Source: Perkinsela sp. pyNocScin1
Taxonomy: Eukaryota; Euglenozoa; Kinetoplastea; Prokinetoplastida; Perkinselidae
Assembly (NCBI GenBank): GCA_964019655.1
Contig: CAXHTR010000001.1
Span: 124,001 to 188,000, forward strand
Reading direction: 5' to 3'
DNA: 64,000 bases
Part shown: positions 58,979 to 64,000 of the stretch, one piece after another
Layout: each line of letters opens with the position of its first letter
Numbering within the stretch: position 1 is the first letter of the stretch
The notes under the pieces: generated by a model
The model's input: only the letters and a program-made list of their open reading frames with translations
The model's database searches: none
What the model was told of the DNA's origin: nothing
Position numbers and translations under genes: made by a program

Positions 58979-60298
58979 ATGATCGCTTTTCTTCTTCTCA
59001 CTGGTGGTGATATCACCGTAGATATTGATCCACTTCGCTTATCTGACCAGGCTCGCATGGAAATCTGCTTTAGCAAAGTGAAGAACACGGCGTTGATATC
59101 CGATGCGCATGGAAACATTCTTGACATAAAGGAATGGAAGATTTTAGAGTTCCAGAGTGGGAAAGTTAGAGAAATAGCAAATCGTTTGAAGGCCGAAGAT
59201 AATGCTGACCGTAGATTAGGTGGAACATTGAATTTCGATTTCTTGCCAACAAGTATCGAAAAAATCTCTCTTCCGTACAATGAACTCGGGGGGACTCTCA
59301 ATGCTCGTGCATTTCCTGAGGCACTTATTTTGCTCAGACTCACCGGAAACGAATTTCAGGGTGCTATTGAGCTCAGCGCTTTTCCTCGATCGATGGAAAG
59401 CTTACAGCTCGCCGAGAATAATTTCACTAGTACGCTGAATTTGACGGACCTCCCATCGTCATTAGTAGCAATTTATGCATCCAGGAACAATTTTTCAGGT
59501 ACCTTGAATCTTGAGAGTTTGCCATCAAGTTTATCGATTCTTCAGCTATCCAAAAATCAGTTTGAGGGTGATGTTGATTTTACGACTTTGCCTTCTTCAC
59601 TCACTTGGTTACTTTTGGAAGAGAATCAGCTTACAGGCAGCATTCAACTTCCGGAACTTCAAAAGCTGGAGAGGTTTTCAGTCAGCAATAATAAATTTTC
59701 TGTAATCTATACTGAAAGCCTTCCACAAAACCTTCAAAAACTGAGGTTAGGTGGGAATCTTTTTACTGCCAAATTCGAGTCTATCAACTTTCCGAAAGCA
59801 CTGCAAAGGTTGTATCTCGGACACAGTGCGCTGGAGGGGTCAGTCAATGTTGGCCAGTTGCCAAAATCACTGATCGAAGTAGAACTACAGCATTGCTCTT
59901 TAAAAGGCTTTTTCGATTTTCTTCAGCTGGGCAAAAAGATTGAGGAGCTTTTTATCCATCACAACACTCTTCGTGGGACACTTGACATAAAGTCACTGCC
60001 CGCACTGATATCAGTATTTGATATCAGTCACAACGCCTTTGAAGGCGAAGTTGATTTCCAGACGCTACCTCAAAATGTAAAAGAACTCCGTATCAACAAT
60101 AACAACTTTCACGGATCTATCAAATTCGATTCATTTCCGAAGGCCATAGTGAACATAGATGCATCCAATAATAATTTTTTCGGGAAAGTATCGATCGGCC
60201 CGATGCCAAGCACACTGCAGAAACTTCATCTCAACGGGAACAAACTGACGTCTATCATCAATATCAATGCAGAAATTATAATACATGCAAACGAGTAA
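58979..60298 (+). CDS. LRR protein, array member 1
   Basis: A 439-residue LRR protein. A leader of about ten residues (MIAFLLLTGG) is followed by the cap: RLSDQARMEICF (about 20-31), a D-AHGN motif (about 42-46) and W (about 52). About 15 repeats of 20-23 residues follow. The phrase ELQHCSLKGFFDFLQLGK (about 301-318) is shared with array member 3 and interrupts the regular period. It ends in IIHANE with no anchor. The gap to the next gene is about 85 bases. Confidence 0.85.
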   Translation: MIAFLLLTGGDITVDIDPLRLSDQARMEICFSKVKNTALISDAHGNILDIKEWKILEFQSGKVREIANRLKAEDNADRRLGGTLNFDFLPTSIEKISLPYNELGGTLNARAFPEALILLRLTGNEFQGAIELSAFPRSMESLQLAENNFTSTLNLTDLPSSLVAIYASRNNFSGTLNLESLPSSLSILQLSKNQFEGDVDFTTLPSSLTWLLLEENQLTGSIQLPELQKLERFSVSNNKFSVIYTESLPQNLQKLRLGGNLFTAKFESINFPKALQRLYLGHSALEGSVNVGQLPKSLIEVELQHCSLKGFFDFLQLGKKIEELFIHHNTLRGTLDIKSLPALISVFDISHNAFEGEVDFQTLPQNVKELRINNNNFHGSIKFDSFPKAIVNIDASNNNFFGKVSIGPMPSTLQKLHLNGNKLTSIININAEIIIHANE

Positions 60299-60379
60299 AA
60301 AATTCTTACGAGCTTTTTGAACACAACCGTCTGACTCCTCAACCAAAGCTTTTTTCTTCTTGTAGTTTCTTGTTCATCT

Positions 60380-60382
60380 CAG
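60380..60382 (+). promoter_or_regulatory. Probable trans-splice acceptor (CAG)
   Basis: TTTCTTGTTCATCTCAG directly precedes ATG with one base between. It gives a one-base leader downstream of the splice site and agrees with TAG or CAG placed one to three bases before the ATG in the neighbouring LRR genes. Confidence 0.5.
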
Positions 60383-60383
60383 A

Positions 60384-61703
60384 ATGATCCATTTCGCACT
60401 TTGCGCAGACACTGAGCTCGTCGTCACCGTGAACCCAAGCCTTTTGTCCGACCACGCGCGAATGGAAATCTGTTTCAGCGGCGTCACAAACAGAAAGCGT
60501 TTCACAGATGCGCATGGAAACACAATGAATATCAATGAGTGGGATTTCCTGACTTTCGAGAACGATCTTCTGACTGCAATGCAGACGGGTCTGACAGATG
60601 ATGCAAAAGATAACGATGAGCGTCTACAGGGCGTCATGAATTTCGCATTTATTCCACGCAGTGTCGAAGAGATCTGGCTTGAGTGCAATGAGCTCGAAGG
60701 GACAATTGATGCGCGAGTCCTCCCATCAGAACTTCGAGTTCTCGACGTATTCGGCAACAAATTTTATGGAAGTCTTGCACTCCTCGATTTTCCAAGCTCA
60801 ATGGAGAACATCACTGTCAGCCGAAACGCCATGACTGGGACTGTCGATTTGTCCACGCTACCACCCCAGCTCCAAAGGCTGAATCTCTGCTTCAACCAAT
60901 TTTCGGGGTGCCTCGACCTGACCCATTTTCCATCGACACTGGTACAATTTGAGGCGAAAAACAACGAATTTACTGGAAAAATCGACCTGACTCAGCTAAG
61001 CGCATCGCTCGAGTACCTCATGTTGCAGAACAATAAACTGGAAGGGACCATAGTCTTTCGCAGTGCACCCACGTCTTTGAAATATTGCTGCCTTGCGAGC
61101 AACAAGTTTACAGCTTTGAACTTTGAGTCAATGCCAATCAACTTGGAGGAGTTTGACATCCACGCGAATGATTTTACGGGAGAGGTTGACTTTCATAAGC
61201 TACCGGACTCTGTTTGGTACCTATCACTCAAAAACACAAAGCTCGAGGGTCTTGTGAAAACAGCTGTGCTCCCAAAATCCCTCATCAATCTGGACCTCGG
61301 GGACTGCCAATTTAAGGGTATATTCGATTTTGCACAGCTCAGTGATAAATTTGAGATTCTCAGCATTCCTGAAAACACTTTTCGGGGCAAGCTTCATACG
61401 AAAGACCTGTCAAAGTACTTTGAGGACTTTGATATCAGCCACAATCTTTTTGACGGAAGTATTGATTTTCGAACGCTTCCGGGCAGTTTGAAGTCGTTCT
61501 GCATTGCTTACAACAAATTTCAGGGGACAGTTGATCTGTCGAATCTGCCGTACAGCCTCGTGGCTGTTGACATCGCGCACAACCAATTTTCGGGAAAAGT
61601 AAACATTAATTACCTCAAGGACGCGCTCAAAAAAGTACGTATGACGGGCAATGCGTTCTCAGCGATCGTTCAGTATAGAAAAGAATTTCAGCTGATAGAC
61701 TGA
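60384..61703 (+). CDS. LRR protein, array member 2
   Basis: A 439-residue LRR protein, the same length as member 1. Leader MIHFALCAD; cap LLSDHARMEICF (about 20-31), DAHGN and W (about 42-52). Repeats of 20-23 residues follow the pattern LxGxhxhxxLPxxLxxLxLxxN, with a central LGDCQFKGIFDFAQL block equivalent to the QHCS/LKGFF block of members 1 and 3. It ends QLID without an anchor. Base composition is slightly more GC-rich than member 1. Confidence 0.85.
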   Translation: MIHFALCADTELVVTVNPSLLSDHARMEICFSGVTNRKRFTDAHGNTMNINEWDFLTFENDLLTAMQTGLTDDAKDNDERLQGVMNFAFIPRSVEEIWLECNELEGTIDARVLPSELRVLDVFGNKFYGSLALLDFPSSMENITVSRNAMTGTVDLSTLPPQLQRLNLCFNQFSGCLDLTHFPSTLVQFEAKNNEFTGKIDLTQLSASLEYLMLQNNKLEGTIVFRSAPTSLKYCCLASNKFTALNFESMPINLEEFDIHANDFTGEVDFHKLPDSVWYLSLKNTKLEGLVKTAVLPKSLINLDLGDCQFKGIFDFAQLSDKFEILSIPENTFRGKLHTKDLSKYFEDFDISHNLFDGSIDFRTLPGSLKSFCIAYNKFQGTVDLSNLPYSLVAVDIAHNQFSGKVNINYLKDALKKVRMTGNAFSAIVQYRKEFQLID

Positions 61704-61784
61704 ATGCCTATTCTTGTCGTTTTGAGTTGAGTCGCTATGCACGCCAAGTATTTTTGAGACTTCTTTACTTCATTCGTCATAGAA

Positions 61785-63167
61785 ATGATATCCTTTGCTT
61801 TACTCGCAGACAGCGACTTCAGTGTGACGCTCGACCCGCTGCGCTTGTCTGACCAAGCCTGCATGGAGATCTGCTTTAGCGGCATCAAAAATACGGAACT
61901 GATATCTGATGCGCATGGAAATCCGCTCAGTATCAAAAAATGGAGTTTTTTAGAATTCGATGAAGCAAATGCGAAGGTTTGTGGAATTTCGAATTATCGA
62001 TATGAAAGTGACGATGACGCCTACAAGATAGGCGGATCCGTAAATTTTTCATTCTTGCCAGCGAGTGTTGAGGATATATTGCTCCCCTGCAACAATCTTG
62101 TAGGAAGTATCAATGCGCGCATACTCCCAGCGAATCTCAAAACGTTGGAGCTAGGAGAAAATATGCTTGAAGGTACTATTGACACAAGCGCGCTACCACG
62201 ATCAATGGTGAACCTTGGCTTTAGCGAGAATACGCTCTCGGGGTCTCTGGATTTAACTGCACTGCCACCAACGCTTAAATTGTTTTTTGCAGGCGTCAAT
62301 AATTTTTCAGGTGAACTCAATCTTGAAAAGCTTCCATCGGGTCTGCAGAAAATCAACTTGGAGAAAAATGCTTTCGAGGGGAGTGTGAATTTGCTAAGAT
62401 TGCCTTCAACCCTTATTGAGCTCGATCTGAGCTGCAATCAACTGAGCGGCGGGGTTCACTTTCCGAGTACGCTCACAGCACTCACGCAGTGCTCTCTGAA
62501 TGAAAATCAATTCTCTTCGCTGAACATTGAGGCGCTTCCGAAGAATCTGAAGCAGCTCTCATTTAGTAAGAATCTGATCTCTGGAAAACTGGATGCTATC
62601 AGGTACCCGACGCACCTGAACGAGATATTTGCAAGCCATAATCCACTTGAGGGGTCTATTGATGTCGGAAAATGGCCAAAGTCACTCAACCACGCAGACC
62701 TGCAGCATTGCTCTTTCAAAGGCTTCTTCGACTCTCTTCAGCTCGGCAAAGGCTTCGAATCACTCTGGGTTCAGCATAATGCACTCCGAGGGACTCTGGG
62801 CACAAAGGCATTGCCAAAAAAACTATCCATCTTGAATATAAGTCATAACGCCTTTGAAGGGGAAGTTGATTTCGAGACACTTCCGCCTGCCATGGAAGCG
62901 TTTCAGATCAACAACAACAATTTTCATGGAAGTATCAAAATGGACGCTTTTCCCAAGAAAATCGTGACCATCGATGTTTCGCACAATAATTTTTCCGGGA
63001 GAGTGCATGTCGGACCGATGCCCGAGAGCCTGCAGAAAATCAATTTCATCGGCAACAAGGTCACTGCTATTGTGAATGCCAAAGTAGAGCTTTTGATTAG
63101 TGAGTATCTGCACTGCTTAGTAACGTTTAGAATCGTAAGACGCATTTTCATTTTCCTTCGTTTTTAG
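61785..63167 (+). CDS. LRR protein, array member 3, extended tail
   Basis: A 460-residue LRR protein closely related to member 1 (shared LQHCSFKGFFDSLQLGK and HNAFEGEVDFETLP blocks). Leader MISFALLAD; cap RLSDQACMEICF; DAHGN; W. Unlike its paralogues, it runs about 20 residues past the usual end with a basic, hydrophobic tail (LVTFRIVRRIFIFLRF). Its TAG stop (63,165-63,167) is the last three bases of TTCCTTCGTTTTTAG, the likely splice acceptor of the next gene, whose ATG begins 13 bases later. The tail may therefore be read-through of lost-stop sequence. Confidence 0.8.
   Translation: MISFALLADSDFSVTLDPLRLSDQACMEICFSGIKNTELISDAHGNPLSIKKWSFLEFDEANAKVCGISNYRYESDDDAYKIGGSVNFSFLPASVEDILLPCNNLVGSINARILPANLKTLELGENMLEGTIDTSALPRSMVNLGFSENTLSGSLDLTALPPTLKLFFAGVNNFSGELNLEKLPSGLQKINLEKNAFEGSVNLLRLPSTLIELDLSCNQLSGGVHFPSTLTALTQCSLNENQFSSLNIEALPKNLKQLSFSKNLISGKLDAIRYPTHLNEIFASHNPLEGSIDVGKWPKSLNHADLQHCSFKGFFDSLQLGKGFESLWVQHNALRGTLGTKALPKKLSILNISHNAFEGEVDFETLPPAMEAFQINNNNFHGSIKMDAFPKKIVTIDVSHNNFSGRVHVGPMPESLQKINFIGNKVTAIVNAKVELLISEYLHCLVTFRIVRRIFIFLRF
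63151..63167 (+). promoter_or_regulatory. Probable trans-splice acceptor overlapping the upstream stop codon
   Basis: TTTTCCTTCGTTTTTAG is a strong pyrimidine tract and AG immediately upstream of array member 4. The same TAG is the first in-frame stop of member 3. Confidence 0.5.
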
Positions 63168-63180
63168 ACTTATCATATTA

Positions 63181-64000
63181 ATGTTCAGCTCCATCCTTCT
63201 CACTGCCACGGATGCATGCGTACTCGCAGACCCAACAGTGCTCTCAGACAGTGCGCGTATGGAGATCAGCTTCTACGGAATAAAAAACAGGGACCTCTTT
63301 CGAGACAAACACGGCAATCCACTGGATATCAAAGACTGGGGGTGCCTGTGCTTCAAACAAGGCAAAATCTGCAGAATCAGTCACCGTGTAGAGGGCGCCG
63401 ATGCCAATGATAGCAAAAGATTCGGTGGATCGATTAATTTTGGCTTCCTGCCCCGCAGCATCGAGCACATTGATCTCACAGGCAACGCCATCGAAGGGTC
63501 GCTGAACATGCGGGACCTGGGCCCAAATCTACGCAGACTTTACCTTTCCAGAAACAAGCTCCAGGGATCCATTGCCTTCGGAGATTTGCCTGCGACTTTG
63601 AGCGCTATGAAGCTCATCACGAACCAGCTGAGCGGGTCCATTGATTTGACCGCTCTTCCTAAAAATCTTGAAGTTATTTATTTAGCAGAGAATAACTTCG
63701 TGGGCACGATCAACTTGATGCAATTGCCAAAGAAACTGCAGGAGCTCAGTGTCGAGAGCAATCAACTGACAGGCACAATTAAATTTCCAAATTCTCTGGA
63801 TCTCCTGCATACGTGCTATTTCGGCACCAACAAATTCACGGCAGTTGATATTCAGTCACTTCCAAAAAACATCGAAGACTTTGACATCGAAAAGAACTCT
63901 CTGATGGGCACCTTTGACTTCGCCATTTTACCAGAGACTATCAAAAAGTTGTGGCTGAGCGAGAACAAGCTTGAGGGAAGTATCGATGTCGCGAGCTGGC
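63181..64000 (+). CDS. LRR protein, array member 4, cut by the window end
   Basis: An open frame from the ATG at 63,181 to the last base, 273 residues with no stop. Leader MFSSILLTATDA; cap VLSDSARMEISF (about 20-31), DKHGN (about 42-46) and W (about 52). About eight repeats are visible (for example LSGSIDLTALPKNLEVIYL). It matches members 1 to 3 in layout and should continue for roughly 170 further residues. Confidence 0.85.
   Translation, partial: MFSSILLTATDACVLADPTVLSDSARMEISFYGIKNRDLFRDKHGNPLDIKDWGCLCFKQGKICRISHRVEGADANDSKRFGGSINFGFLPRSIEHIDLTGNAIEGSLNMRDLGPNLRRLYLSRNKLQGSIAFGDLPATLSAMKLITNQLSGSIDLTALPKNLEVIYLAENNFVGTINLMQLPKKLQELSVESNQLTGTIKFPNSLDLLHTCYFGTNKFTAVDIQSLPKNIEDFDIEKNSLMGTFDFAILPETIKKLWLSENKLEGSIDVASW

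Overview
The window is nuclear DNA of a eukaryote, most likely a kinetoplastid-type euglenozoan. It could be a small-genome or early-branching lineage such as a Perkinsela-like prokinetoplastid, but the exact taxon is inference. The evidence is the mitochondrial ATP synthase alpha subunit, which reads like the kinetoplastid protein to its last residues. In addition, no gene needs an intron, genes sit in same-strand runs, and most start codons follow a pyrimidine-rich stretch and an AG, as expected for spliced-leader trans-splicing.

Region 1 (1-7.3 kb) is a minus-strand gene run: a Qc-SNARE, a small mitochondrial-looking membrane protein, a doubtful small ORF, an M3 oligopeptidase, phosphatidylinositol synthase, an RluA/Pus9-type pseudouridine synthase and TFIIS. 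A divergent strand switch lies at about 7.37-7.59 kb.

Region 2 (7.6-29.1 kb) is a plus-strand run: a small membrane protein, a possible NYN-like protein, a P4-ATPase flippase, Pho88/SND3, an RNA-export-like basic protein, Ctf18, a YEATS protein, eIF2B alpha, an SRP9-like protein, adenylate kinase, kinesin-13 and ATP synthase alpha. Four leucine-rich-repeat (LRR) genes are interspersed. The run covers secretion, membrane lipid asymmetry, translation control, chromatin and DNA replication, microtubule dynamics and energy metabolism, with no single pathway.

Region 3 (about 29.3-58.9 kb) holds no recognisable host gene. It is a graveyard of broken DNA transposons of three families: IS30-like (HTH plus DD33E catalytic core), hAT/ZBED-like (zinc finger, catalytic core, C-terminal dimerisation region) and IS630/Tc1-mariner-like. 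Every transposase remnant I could orient lies on the minus strand. Several repeat families (a 45-bp end-like motif, an 85-bp hairpin repeat, a 210-bp MITE-like repeat) recur across it.

Region 4 (59-64 kb) is a tight plus-strand array of four LRR genes, the last cut by the window edge. They share an unusually short hydrophobic leader, a cap motif (SDQARMEICF-like, then D-x-HGN and W), and 22-23-residue repeats of the form xTGxhxLxxLPxxLxxLxLxxN. The transposon island therefore sits inside a dispersed LRR family.
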